Shown in pieces: positions 54,950 through 62,899 of a DNA stretch of 64,000 nt. Both the position numbers and the translations under genes were made by a program. Below the pieces are notes generated by a model, which made no database searches, was not told the origin of the DNA, and saw only the letters and a list, made by a program, of their open reading frames with translations. The stretch spans positions 1-64,000 of the forward strand of contig DFMO01000011.1 in assembly GCA_002375695.1 (NCBI GenBank). The letters run 5' to 3'. Each line of letters opens with the position of its first letter. Position 1 is the stretch's first letter. The DNA comes from Flavobacteriaceae bacterium UBA3591. Lineage in GTDB: Bacteria > Bacteroidota > Bacteroidia > Flavobacteriales > Flavobacteriaceae.

Positions 54950-55891
54950 TTATACAACGTCTAGTTTTGGAAGGAATACTTCGGCCATCATGCAACGCGC
55001 GCTTCCACCGCCACAAGTTTCAATTGTGGTGAGATCACTGCTTAAAATTTTACAGTGTTTTTCTATTGCAGTAATTTGCGATTTATCCAAACTTTCGTGT
55101 GCAGCAGCACTCATTACCAAATACTTGCTGTCCTTACCTTGTACTTGCAACATATTGCCTGCAAAATGGTGCATTTGAGCTTCAGAAATTGCAATAATTT
55201 CTTTTCCGTCTTCATTTAAATGACGAATTACATTCTTTTTTTCGGCAGCGTCATCGATTGTATCGAGGCAAATAACACAAAAGTTTTCGGCAAGACACAT
55301 CATAACATTTGTGTGATAGATTGGCACACGTTTGCTATCTACAGTTTGATTGGCAGTAAAAATTACTGGCGTATATTCAAAATCTTCGCAGAATTCAATT
55401 AGCAATTCTTCATCTGCACGTGGCGACAGTGCACAGTAGGCTTTTTTATGAACGCGATCTAATAAAAGGTTACCGGTTCCTTCAAGAAAAAATCCTTCTT
55501 CTTCGGCAGCAGTATAGTCGTAAATATTGTTGATTATAAAACCTTCTTTTTCTAAACGCAATAAAATTTCTTCGCGTCTTTCACGACGTCTATTTTTAGC
55601 AAACATTGGATATAAACCTATATCGCCATTTTCGTGAAAACTAATCCAGTTATTCGGAAAAATAGAATCGGGGGTATCTAATTTTATATCGTCGTTTTCA
55701 ACAATAACATTTACGCCCACAGCGCGCAGTTTTTCAACATACGCATCAAATTCTTTCTGCGCTTTTTTATTGATTTCAGCATTTTTTAGTGCCAAATCTT
55801 CTTGAAAAAAATTGTTTACTGCCGTCTGCTCGTTCATCCGGAAAGCTACCGGTCGAATCATTAAAATAGTGTCTGTAATTTGCTTTGCCAA
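54950..55891 (-). CDS. ctlX: CtlX-like amidinotransferase/citrulline hydrolase
   Basis: 313 residues from a TTG at 55891. Guanidine-modifying (arginine deiminase-like) fold: N-terminal IMIRPVAFRMNEQTAVNNF, DSIFPNNWISFH, a GTGNLLLDR segment, YHTNVMM and the nucleophile region CGGGSARCMMAEVF. Predicted to act on citrulline or related compounds. Converges with the BCCT gene. Confidence 0.88.
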   Translation of the reverse strand: MAKQITDTILMIRPVAFRMNEQTAVNNFFQEDLALKNAEINKKAQKEFDAYVEKLRAVGVNVIVENDDIKLDTPDSIFPNNWISFHENGDIGLYPMFAKNRRRERREEILLRLEKEGFIINNIYDYTAAEEEGFFLEGTGNLLLDRVHKKAYCALSPRADEELLIEFCEDFEYTPVIFTANQTVDSKRVPIYHTNVMMCLAENFCVICLDTIDDAAEKKNVIRHLNEDGKEIIAISEAQMHHFAGNMLQVQGKDSKYLVMSAAAHESLDKSQITAIEKHCKILSSDLTTIETCGGGSARCMMAEVFLPKLDVV

Positions 55892-55910
55892 TTTGAAAAA
55901 TTTTAGGCTG

Positions 55911-55918
55911 CAAATTTA
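55911..55918 (-). promoter_or_regulatory. -7 box of the ctlX promoter
   Basis: Minus-strand TAAATTTG, 20 bases before the TTG start; a TAnnTTTG match. Confidence 0.5.
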
Positions 55919-56072
55919 ATAGAATTTACCCGTGAAAAAATAGTTTTTTGGAGGTAATTTAAAGGCAATTGTTTAAACCGTAATAATTTAATATTTACAA
56001 GCTTAAACTCTTAATATTTCAGTATTTAAAATAGTTTAATTTCCTCTATTTTTAACTTAAAAGCACTAATTA

Positions 56073-56462
56073 TTACGCACTCATTACGTCGTTATCATCG
56101 CCCTTTAAATTTTCGAAGTCTAAAAGTAGTTTTTTATAAAAGGTATTTTGAAGCTGCCCTTTTTCAAGACAGCCATTTAAGGTCTCTTCTAGGTTGTTAT
56201 AACCAACCTTATCGGCAATAGCCCTATTTATATCGTAAAGCCGCAAAGGGTTGTCGGTAATAGGCTTTGAGTTATAAATTGAAATAACCTTGCTCTCGTA
56301 ATCTATTGTAACTTTTATCGCGCTAAAATAAAATTTCAATAAGGCAATATGAAATTGCTGCGACAGCTCGCCTGGTGAGGTCTCAAATTGGCAACTATTT
56401 GCCACAAGATTTCTCATTTCTCTATTTATCACTTTTGAATGTTCTTCCATACCTTGCATCAT
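56073..56462 (-). CDS. hypothetical protein
   Basis: 129 residues, mostly helical, no membrane segment, one Cys near the middle and a Cys at CLEKG. I do not recognise a family. No clear promoter box. About 110 bases separate it from the rhodanese gene upstream on the same strand. Confidence 0.55.
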   Translation of the reverse strand: MMQGMEEHSKVINREMRNLVANSCQFETSPGELSQQFHIALLKFYFSAIKVTIDYESKVISIYNSKPITDNPLRLYDINRAIADKVGYNNLEETLNGCLEKGQLQNTFYKKLLLDFENLKGDDNDVMSA

Positions 56463-56570
56463 TTATCATTAAAATAAATAATAGGCACAAAAAAACAATA
56501 AAATGAAATTATAATTAGCGAGAATTTAACGCATTTGTACACTATACGTTAAAAAATAGAAAAATTGATA

Positions 56571-56969
56571 TTATTCTTTTTTCGGTAGGCCTTGATTGCT
56601 CCATTTTAAAATACCGCCGTCCATATCATAAATTTCTTTAAACCCCATTTCTTTCATTATTTTGGCGGCATTGGCACTTCTTCTCCCGCTTCGGCAATAC
56701 AAATAAACAGGTTCATCTTTATCGAGATGAGCAACTTTTTCTTTAAAGTCATCATCGGTTACACAAATATTTTGGGCCGTTTTAAGATGTGCTTCGGTAA
56801 ATTCTTCTTTTGTTCTCACATCAATTAATTGCAAATCACCGCCATTGTTCATGACTTTATAAACTTCTTCTGGTGCAATTATTTGAATTTTTTGAGCCGT
56901 ACTATTTTCTTTACAAAACGTAAATAAAAGCATGACGGTTAACCCAAAAACAAAAAATAAATTTTTCAT
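56571..56969 (-). CDS. secreted rhodanese-like lipoprotein
   Basis: 132 residues: signal with possible lipobox (MLLFTFCKENST), then a rhodanese domain with the active-site loop YLYCRSGRRSANAAK (Cys persulfide site) and LIDVRTKEEFTEAHL. Likely periplasmic sulfur carrier. Directly follows the cytosolic rhodanese gene with a 9-base gap. Confidence 0.9.
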   Translation of the reverse strand: MKNLFFVFGLTVMLLFTFCKENSTAQKIQIIAPEEVYKVMNNGGDLQLIDVRTKEEFTEAHLKTAQNICVTDDDFKEKVAHLDKDEPVYLYCRSGRRSANAAKIMKEMGFKEIYDMDGGILKWSNQGLPKKE

Positions 56970-56978
56970 AATAGTTAA

Positions 56979-57293
56979 TTATTGCTGTTCAACTTCACCT
57001 TCCCATTCAGAGATGCCTCCTTTAAGATTATAAACATTTTTAACTCCAACGCTATTTAATAGCATGCACGCTTGGCTACTTCTGCCACCCGATCTGCAAT
57101 AAACATAGTAGTTTTTTTCGGGGTCTAATTTTTTTATTCTGTCTAAAAATTCGGCACTGTTATAAATGTCTATTTGCTGTGCCCCCGGAATATATCCCTC
57201 GTCAAATTCGGCATCGGTACGAACATCTATTATTTCGGCATTGTCGTCATTTTTAAGTTGTTCGCTCCACTGCTCTTGTGTTAAATCTGCCAT
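56979..57293 (-). CDS. cytosolic rhodanese-like protein
   Basis: 104 residues, no signal peptide. Rhodanese motifs EIIDVRTDAEFDEGYIPGA and YVYCRSGGRSSQA with the active-site Cys. Forms a two-gene unit with the secreted rhodanese, an unusual pairing of a cytoplasmic and an exported copy. Confidence 0.92.
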   Translation of the reverse strand: MADLTQEQWSEQLKNDDNAEIIDVRTDAEFDEGYIPGAQQIDIYNSAEFLDRIKKLDPEKNYYVYCRSGGRSSQACMLLNSVGVKNVYNLKGGISEWEGEVEQQ

Positions 57294-57416
57294 TGTAATA
57301 GTTTTTCAACAAAAATAAGGATTACTAATTAAGAGAAAATAAATTTCAACAAATTATTACAAAATATTGTTGTCTATAAATATAAACTTCTCCACTTTAA
57401 CTCTTAATTTTTTAAA

Positions 57417-57424
57417 TACTTTTG
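57417..57424 (+). promoter_or_regulatory. -7 box upstream of pabA
   Basis: TACTTTTG (TAnnTTTG), about 120 bases before the ATG; the long leader contains nothing recognisable. Confidence 0.4.
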
Positions 57425-57545
57425 CTGGGGCTAAATTTTGTATTTCAAAACACAATTTTTTATTGAAAAAATCACTTTAAAAAGTGCCGATTTTTTTAAA
57501 ATTACACGATAAATACGAATGTAGCGTAGCACACGTTTATACCCG

Positions 57546-58112
57546 ATGAAAGTATTAGTAATTGATAATTACGACAGTTTTGTTTACAATCTAGTTCACT
57601 ATTTAGAAGAATTGGAGTGCGAGGTTATTGTAAAACGAAATGACGCTTTTTTTATAGACGACGTAAAAAACTACGATAAAATCTTACTTTCTCCCGGCCC
57701 CGGAATCCCCGATGAGGCTGGTCTTTTAAAAGAAGTAATTCAAAAATATGCAGCCTCAAAACCTATATTGGGCGTGTGTTTAGGGCAACAGGCAATAGGC
57801 GAAGTTTACGGCGGGAAGTTGGAAAATCTACAAAAAGTTTTTCACGGGGTAGCAACAAAAGCAATTATCACAAACGAAGACGAGCCACTATTTAACGGGT
57901 TGGAAAAAGAATTTGAAATAGGCCGATATCACAGTTGGGTAATTTCAAAAGAAAATTTTCCCGAAGTTTTAGAAATTACTTCCAAAGACGAAAACGGACA
58001 AATAATGTCTGTTCGCCATAAATTCTACGATGTTTGTGGCATTCAATTTCATCCAGAAAGCGTGTTAACACCAAGGGGAAAGCTAATTATAAAAAATTGG
58101 GTTAATAGTTAA
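57546..58112 (+). CDS. pabA: aminodeoxychorismate/anthranilate synthase component II
   Basis: 188-residue glutamine amidotransferase that supplies ammonia to component I. Catalytic Cys in GVCLGQQAIGEVYGG, catalytic His/Glu in IQFHPESVLTP. Stands alone, without pabB, trpE or trpD nearby, so whether it serves folate or tryptophan synthesis (or both) is not decided here. Starts ATG at 57546. Confidence 0.9.
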   Translation: MKVLVIDNYDSFVYNLVHYLEELECEVIVKRNDAFFIDDVKNYDKILLSPGPGIPDEAGLLKEVIQKYAASKPILGVCLGQQAIGEVYGGKLENLQKVFHGVATKAIITNEDEPLFNGLEKEFEIGRYHSWVISKENFPEVLEITSKDENGQIMSVRHKFYDVCGIQFHPESVLTPRGKLIIKNWVNS

Positions 58113-58288
58113 AATCAATTTACTTATAAGCTAATTATTCTATAGAAAGCGTCCTTTCAAAGATTCAAAATTCATTAACTGTTAACTTTTAAAAAGAAGG
58201 TTTAACCTTTATTTAGCAATGCTTTAGCACACATTGCAATTAGTTTTCTTTAAATTAGATTCACAATTAATGAAAAAGAAACAATGTT

Positions 58289-58417
58289 ATGGATAAGAAA
58301 TTTGAAAGAAAGAAGGAACAAAAAAACCCTACAAACCCTACTGGTAATATCAACCAAGAAACCAATGAGTTTGATATAGATAAAGAAACTATTAAAAAAC
58401 AACAGAATAAAGAGTAA
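58289..58417 (+). CDS. 42-residue Lys/Asn-rich hypothetical protein
   Basis: Starts ATG at 58289, ends TAA at 58415. Very basic and polar (KFERKKEQKNPTNPT then ETIKKQQNKE). Its stop is immediately followed by the ATG of the ribosomal protein Thx-like gene (58418), so the two are probably translated from the same message. No similarity recognised. Confidence 0.5.
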   Translation: MDKKFERKKEQKNPTNPTGNINQETNEFDIDKETIKKQQNKE

Positions 58418-58549
58418 ATGGGAAAGGGAGATAAAAAAACAAAACGCGGCAAAATAAATATTGGAAGCCACGGAAAATTAAGACCGAAACGCAAGAAATT
58501 CAACGTGAGACCATCTGTTGTAAAAGATGCTCAAAAAAAAGAAGTTTAA
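58418..58549 (+). CDS. 30S ribosomal protein Thx-like (bTHX)
   Basis: 43 residues, pI very basic. The start GKGDKKTKRGKINIGSHGKL resembles the small ribosomal protein Thx known from Thermus and from many Bacteroidota, where it binds the head of the 30S subunit; the C-terminal KFNVRPSVVK is a longer tail. ATG begins directly on the stop of the 42-residue ORF. It is too short for many gene callers but coding is supported by family match. Confidence 0.8.
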   Translation: MGKGDKKTKRGKINIGSHGKLRPKRKKFNVRPSVVKDAQKKEV

Positions 58550-58583
58550 TGTAAACTGCTTTTCGTTTTAAGTTGAATGATAA

Positions 58584-58617
58584 AGGTTTTTCAGGACATT
58601 TAATTGTTTTGAAAAAC
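58584..58617 (+). terminator. intrinsic terminator after the Thx-like gene
   Basis: About 11 bp of stem (AAGGTTTTTCA with TGAAAAACCTT, 58582-58592 and 58609-58619) and a long AT-rich loop, followed by a T-rich run, about 35 bases after the stop. Confidence 0.6.
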
Positions 58618-58659
58618 CTTTTCTTTTTACAACTTTACAAAGAAACTACTCTGAAATAT

Positions 58660-58667
58660 TATCTTTG
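58660..58667 (+). promoter_or_regulatory. -7 box of the HMG-CoA reductase promoter
   Basis: TATCTTTG (TAnnTTTG), 22 bases before the ATG at 58690. Confidence 0.55.
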
Positions 58668-58689
58668 CAACTAAATGATATTTACATAA

Positions 58690-60012
58690 ATGGCGCAACC
58701 TGTTTCTGGGTTTTCAAAAAAAACCAAAGCTGAGAAAATAAAGTGGCTTGCAGATACCTATCTACAAGACGATCCCGATGCAATTCAAGTTTTAAAACAA
58801 TACTGGAATGACAACCCATTATTACAGCAACTTCACGACGATTTTATAGAAAACACTCTAAGCAATTACTATTTGCCTTTTGGGATTGCCCCCAATTTTT
58901 TAATTAATAACAAGCTCTTTGCCCTACCCATGGTAACCGAAGAAAGCTCGGTAGTAGCAGCCGCGAGTAATGCGGCTAAATTTTGGTGCGAGCGTGGCGG
59001 ATTTAAAGCTGAGGTAATTTCAACCGAAAAAAATGGGCAAGTGCACATTAACTATTTTGGTGACGAAAAAAAGTTAACTTCCTTTTTTAACCAAATAAAG
59101 CCTAAACTAATAGGCAATATCAAGTCTATTGAAAAAAATATGAAGGCTCGAGGCGGCGGTCTTTTGGAACTTTCATTAGTTGATAAAACACATATTTTAG
59201 AAGGATATTACTACATCCACGCAACTTTTGAAACCTTAGATGCCATGGGCGCTAATTTTATTAATAGTTGTTTGGAAAACATGGCGCAAACTTTAGAAAA
59301 TGAAGCCATAGATTTTGGTCTTTTTAAAGAAGACAACAACTTTCCCGAAGTGGTGATGAGTATTCTTTCAAATTATGTACCCGAATGCCTTGTACGTGCC
59401 GAAGTAAGTTGTAATGTAGAAAAACTCACCACCAAAAACCAAAACGGAAAGGAATTTGCCGAAAAATTTGTTCGCGCTATCGATATCGCAAAAACCGAAA
59501 CCCGACGTGCCGTTACTCACAACAAAGGCATTATGAACGGTGTTGATGCCGTAGTTATAGCAACGGGAAACGACTTTAGAGCAGTTGAGGCAGGCGTTCA
59601 TGCCTATGCCGCTAAAAATAGTTATTACAGCAGCTTAACTCACGCCAAGATTGAAGACAATATTTTTAAATTTTGGATTGAAATGCCCTTGGCTATTGGC
59701 ACCATTGGCGGACTAACATCACTCCATCCGCTAACAAAACTTGCCTTTAAAATACTTCAAAAACCCAATGCCAAAGAATTAATGAAGATTATTGCAGTTG
59801 CAGGCTTGGCTCAAAATTTTGCCGCCGTGCGCTCTTTGGTTACAACTGGCATTCAAAAGGGGCATATGAAAATGCATTTAATGAATATTTTAAACCAATT
59901 AAAAGCAACGAGTGCCGAAAAAGACGAGGCTGTAAAATATTTTAAAGAAACTGCTATTTCGCATAGTTCGGTGGCAACATTTTTAGAAAATCACAGAAAT
60001 AGCAAGAATTAA
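58690..60012 (+). CDS. mvaA: hydroxymethylglutaryl-CoA reductase (class II)
   Basis: 440 residues; reduces HMG-CoA to mevalonate. Class II features: N-terminal QPVSGFSKKTKAEKIKWLA, catalytic Glu region EESSVVAAASNAAKFW, substrate DAMGANFINSCLE and the late MHLMNILNQLKATSAEK. Often called degradative in databases, but with a GHMP kinase immediately downstream (4 bases) it most likely feeds the mevalonate route to isoprenoids used by Bacteroidota. Confidence 0.95.
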   Translation: MAQPVSGFSKKTKAEKIKWLADTYLQDDPDAIQVLKQYWNDNPLLQQLHDDFIENTLSNYYLPFGIAPNFLINNKLFALPMVTEESSVVAAASNAAKFWCERGGFKAEVISTEKNGQVHINYFGDEKKLTSFFNQIKPKLIGNIKSIEKNMKARGGGLLELSLVDKTHILEGYYYIHATFETLDAMGANFINSCLENMAQTLENEAIDFGLFKEDNNFPEVVMSILSNYVPECLVRAEVSCNVEKLTTKNQNGKEFAEKFVRAIDIAKTETRRAVTHNKGIMNGVDAVVIATGNDFRAVEAGVHAYAAKNSYYSSLTHAKIEDNIFKFWIEMPLAIGTIGGLTSLHPLTKLAFKILQKPNAKELMKIIAVAGLAQNFAAVRSLVTTGIQKGHMKMHLMNILNQLKATSAEKDEAVKYFKETAISHSSVATFLENHRNSKN

Positions 60013-60015
60013 GCT

Positions 60016-60921
60016 TTGAAAGAACTATTTAAAAGCAATGGTAAATTATTAATCACCGGCGAATATGTAGTACTCGACGGCGCCACAGCTTTGGCTGTTC
60101 CCACCCAATACGGACAAACACTGCAAATAAAACAAACTGCTACCAAAACGCTTTACTGGAAAAGTGTGGATAAAAATGGTTTGGTATGGTTTAAAGATAC
60201 TTTTAGTTTAAACAATTTTGAACCTCAAAATACTCAAAATAAGGTTTCCAATACTTTGGCAAACATACTTCGTGCGGCAAGAGATTTAAACAATAATTTC
60301 CTTTTAAACACAAACGGTTTGGAAGTTGAAACAGTTTTAGATTTTCCGCGCAATTGGGGTTTGGGCACTTCTTCAACTTTAATAAACAACATTGCTCAAT
60401 GGGCAAAAGTTGATGCTTTTCGGCTTTTAAATAATAGTTTTGGCGGTAGTGGTTACGACGTTGCCGCAGCGCAAAGCAACTGCCCTATTTTATACACTTT
60501 ACAAAGTGAAAAACCTGAAATAAAGCAAGTATCGCTTCGGTGGAATTTTACCGAAAATTTGTTTTTTATTCATTTAAACGAAAAGCAAGACAGTAAAGAA
60601 GGAATTTCGCACTACCGAAAAAATACAGTAGCAAAATCTGCAATTTCTGAAATTTCAGAATTAAGCTTTGCACTGCTCAAAACAACCTCTTTAATCGAGT
60701 TTCAAAATATTATAAGCGAACACGAAAAGCTTATTTCAACAATAATAAATACGCCAACAATAAAGAGCAGGTTGTTTAATGACTATCCGCACGCAATTAA
60801 AAGTTTGGGCGCTTGGGGTGGTGATTTTATTATGGTTACAGGCGCCGAAAATGATTTGGAATATTTTAAAAATAGAGGTTACAATACAATAATTCCTTTT
60901 AATGAAATGCTTAAGTTTTAA
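60016..60921 (+). CDS. GHMP kinase of the mevalonate pathway
   Basis: 301 residues from a TTG at 60016, 3 bases after mvaA. GHMP kinase motifs: N-terminal GKLLITGEYVVLDGATALAV, ATP-binding DFPRNWGLGTSSTLINN and GGSGYDVAAAQ. Likely mevalonate or phosphomevalonate kinase, supporting isoprenoid synthesis. Its last 13 codons and the following bases (60883-60980) are repeated at 62415-62512. Confidence 0.92.
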   Translation: MKELFKSNGKLLITGEYVVLDGATALAVPTQYGQTLQIKQTATKTLYWKSVDKNGLVWFKDTFSLNNFEPQNTQNKVSNTLANILRAARDLNNNFLLNTNGLEVETVLDFPRNWGLGTSSTLINNIAQWAKVDAFRLLNNSFGGSGYDVAAAQSNCPILYTLQSEKPEIKQVSLRWNFTENLFFIHLNEKQDSKEGISHYRKNTVAKSAISEISELSFALLKTTSLIEFQNIISEHEKLISTIINTPTIKSRLFNDYPHAIKSLGAWGGDFIMVTGAENDLEYFKNRGYNTIIPFNEMLKF

Positions 60922-60980
60922 TTGCTGCTTTATGAAATTTGTAACGCTTGCATTTTAAATTACTCCCCTTCAGCGTATTA
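60883..60980. repeat. direct repeat, copy 1, at the end of the GHMP kinase gene
   Basis: 98-base segment covering the last 13 codons of the kinase gene (including stop) and 59 bases after it. 76 of the first 80 bases match copy 2 without gaps; the last 18 match at 11 positions. Copy 2 is 1532 bases downstream. Confidence 0.9.
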
Positions 60981-61054
60981 AGACTTCTAAAATAACTTAT
61001 GTTTGAAAATTATTAACCACATGTTTTAATTTGTTCCAATATTGAGTAATTAAA

Positions 61055-61062
61055 TATATTTG
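61055..61062 (+). promoter_or_regulatory. -7 box of the AlbA_2 gene
   Basis: TATATTTG (TAnnTTTG) with TTG at 61031-61033, 21 bases upstream. 83 bases before the ATG. Confidence 0.5.
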
Positions 61063-61145
61063 AATAAGGAACTATTACGCGATGATAGTGTTAGAGATAC
61101 AAGTTAGTATGAAATTAAAATCTGTTTGATTAAAAAGAATAAAAA

Positions 61146-62276
61146 ATGATTTACTATAAAGTAAAGGTGCGACTCTTAAGAAATTTAGGTACTGATGATT
61201 TTTCATTAGAGGAAATTGAAAAAGTATTCACGAATAAATCCAGTCCTATAGAAGCAAGAAAGGAAGCATTCAATCATTATGAGAGTTATTTTGATGTCTT
61301 TCAAGCAGATATTTCTGATAACAATTCGATTGTCCCTAGGTTATACAAGCCCTTTATTGATCGATATAAGGATTCAGATGATTTACCAACTGAATTTCCA
61401 GAAAACATTGGAATTAGCATACTATTCTTTAGCGATAACGAGGAGTTACTTACAAAAGGTGAGGATTATTTTATATTTGGCTCACCTGACTATTTCGATT
61501 ATATTATCGAAAACTTAGAGTTAGAAAAAAAAATTTATGACATAAATAATTGGGATACTCAAAATTGGATTAGGACAATCAAATATTATGATACATCTAA
61601 GCACTCTTTAGAAACAATCTATGTAGAAGATCCAAATGCTGTAATTTTTTCAGAAGTACTTTGGACTCCAACTGACTTTTGGAGCTCTAGCAATCCTGCT
61701 CAGTGGGCAGAGGATGACAAACCTATTGAAGGTGCTGAGAAAATCGAAAAGGAAATTGCGAGAGCTCGTGAGGTAAAAGATTCTCTTTTATTAAAAGTAA
61801 TTAAACAAGGAGAAAATCAAAAGCTTGAATTTAAATCTACTTTAAGCTATTGTTTACGTCACAAATCTAAAAAACCTTATGTAGAATTAGAAATTTTAAA
61901 AACGATTGCTGCATTTGCAAACACTAATGGAGGAACATTATTAGTAGGGGTCGCCGATAATGGCAAGGTTCTTGGATTAAAAAATGATTTTACCATTTAT
62001 AAAAACAACCCAAGAGATAAGTTTTTAAAACACTTTGCGAATGTTATAAAAAAAGGGTTCACCGAGCCTATTGACGCAATAATCAAATACGAGTTCGATG
62101 CATCTCTTGGAAAAGAAATTTTTCTAGTTATGGTTGAAAAAAGCACTAAACCAAGATTTCTTAATTCTAAAGGAGAAGACAAAGAGTTTTATATTAGAAG
62201 ATCTGCTACTAGCCAGAAGTTAAATGTTGAGGAGGCAGTAAAATATAGCATTGATAAGTGGCATACACTTGATTAA
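61146..62276 (+). CDS. AlbA_2/Schlafen-type ATP-binding protein with unknown N-terminal domain
   Basis: 376 residues, no signal peptide. Residues of about 222-356 form an AlbA_2 (Schlafen AlbA-like) domain: ENQKLEFKSTL, then AAFANTNGGTLLVGVADNG and KVLGLKNDF, then EFYIRRSATSQKL. The N-terminal about 205 residues are acidic, with many aromatic residues, and do not match anything I recognise. AlbA_2 proteins are common in transcriptional regulators and in phage defence and toxin-antitoxin contexts. The gene is the only one between the direct repeats, so it may be a horizontally acquired cargo. Confidence 0.85.
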   Translation: MIYYKVKVRLLRNLGTDDFSLEEIEKVFTNKSSPIEARKEAFNHYESYFDVFQADISDNNSIVPRLYKPFIDRYKDSDDLPTEFPENIGISILFFSDNEELLTKGEDYFIFGSPDYFDYIIENLELEKKIYDINNWDTQNWIRTIKYYDTSKHSLETIYVEDPNAVIFSEVLWTPTDFWSSSNPAQWAEDDKPIEGAEKIEKEIARAREVKDSLLLKVIKQGENQKLEFKSTLSYCLRHKSKKPYVELEILKTIAAFANTNGGTLLVGVADNGKVLGLKNDFTIYKNNPRDKFLKHFANVIKKGFTEPIDAIIKYEFDASLGKEIFLVMVEKSTKPRFLNSKGEDKEFYIRRSATSQKLNVEEAVKYSIDKWHTLD

Positions 62277-62414
62277 TTACGAAAATAAAAAATAATATAC
62301 ATCTCACTATAAGTGAGGAAAAATTTCAATTAAAAATCTTAATCGTATAGCATGGCCATAGGATTTTTTTTTAAAGTAAAACTTAATAGAGAAAAACAAC
62401 TAATCTAAATTAAG

Positions 62415-62512
62415 AATACAATAATTCCTTCTAATGAAATGCTTACGTTTTAATTGCTGCTTTATAAAATTTGTAGCGCTTGCATTTTAAATTATTTCTA
62501 AACAACGTATTA
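62415..62512. repeat. direct repeat, copy 2 (remnant of GHMP kinase 3' end)
   Basis: Starts with the same 13-codon segment (62415-62453, still ending in TAA) but with two changes, both changing the amino acid (Phe to Ser and Lys to Thr), as expected for a copy free of selection. No upstream kinase sequence remains. Confidence 0.9.
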
Positions 62513-62650
62513 CTACAACTCAAGCAAAGGTTTTTTCAAAAAACTTGCGATTTTGGCTTGTTAAGAATTTGTAGCAAGCTACAATGTGTTTAATTTAAAC
62601 GAGTAAACATTTTTTAAAAACCCATAGGTAGCACAGGAATACTAAAAACA

Positions 62651-62680
62651 AAAAACCCGAAACAAATGTTTCGGGTTTTT
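62651..62680 (-). terminator. intrinsic terminator of tRNA-Phe
   Basis: 13-bp stem AAAAACCCGAAAC with GTTTCGGGTTTTT around a 4-base loop, ending in T residues on the minus strand, immediately after the tRNA 3' end. Confidence 0.85.
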
Positions 62681-62683
62681 AAG

Positions 62684-62756
62684 TGGTGCCTCCAAGAATC
62701 GAACTAGGGACACATGGATTTTCAGTCCATTGCTCTACCAACTGAGCTAAGGCACC
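62684..62756 (-). tRNA. tRNA-Phe (anticodon GAA)
   Basis: Minus-strand cloverleaf of 73 bases: acceptor GGTGCCT paired with AGGCACC, D arm with AGCTCAGTTGGTAGAGC, anticodon loop CTGAAAATC containing GAA, T arm GTTCGATTC. The 3' CCA is not encoded (the genome continues CTT after the discriminator A). Confidence 0.95.
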
Positions 62757-62769
62757 ATTATTGAGACGG

Positions 62770-62798
62770 CAAATATAAAGCAATTTTCGCTTTTGCAA
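62770..62798 (-). promoter_or_regulatory. promoter of tRNA-Phe
   Basis: Minus-strand TTG (62798-62796), 18 bases, TATATTTG (62777-62770), about 13 bases before the tRNA 5' end; both elements match the Bacteroidota consensus. Confidence 0.65.
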
Positions 62799-62899
62799 AA
62801 CAAAATTAAAAAAATAATCGATAAAATTTAAACATATTTTTTACCGCCTTAACAATTACTTAGTTACAGAATTGTATTTTTACATTTTTAAATTAAAAA

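Larger units (their letters stand above)
60883..62512. mobile_element. putative inserted segment bounded by direct repeats
   Basis: The two copies of the kinase 3' end enclose a region holding just one gene (AlbA_2-type ATP-binding protein) with its own promoter. This is how a small cargo element that inserts at the end of a gene and restores the gene's 3' end would look. No integrase, transposase or terminal inverted repeat was found, so simple tandem duplication with later insertion is also possible. Confidence 0.4.
62277..62683. other. intergenic region between AlbA_2 gene and tRNA-Phe
   Basis: About 400 bases without a gene. Contents: copy 2 of the kinase 3' end (62415-62512), a 7-bp palindrome (TTGTAGC-AA-GCTACAA, 62569-62584) and the tRNA terminator hairpin. 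A weak 6-bp hairpin (62303-62317) lies just after the AlbA_2 gene. Confidence 0.6.

Noticed and set aside
58250..58503. Hydrophobic minus-strand ORFs opposite the Thx-like pair
   Set aside because: They are complements of Lys/Asn-rich codons on the plus strand, where a recognisable ribosomal protein is encoded.
60883..62756. tRNA-Phe as the attachment site of the AlbA_2 segment
   Set aside because: The repeated sequence is the kinase 3' end; no copy of the tRNA 3' end is found on the other side of the segment.
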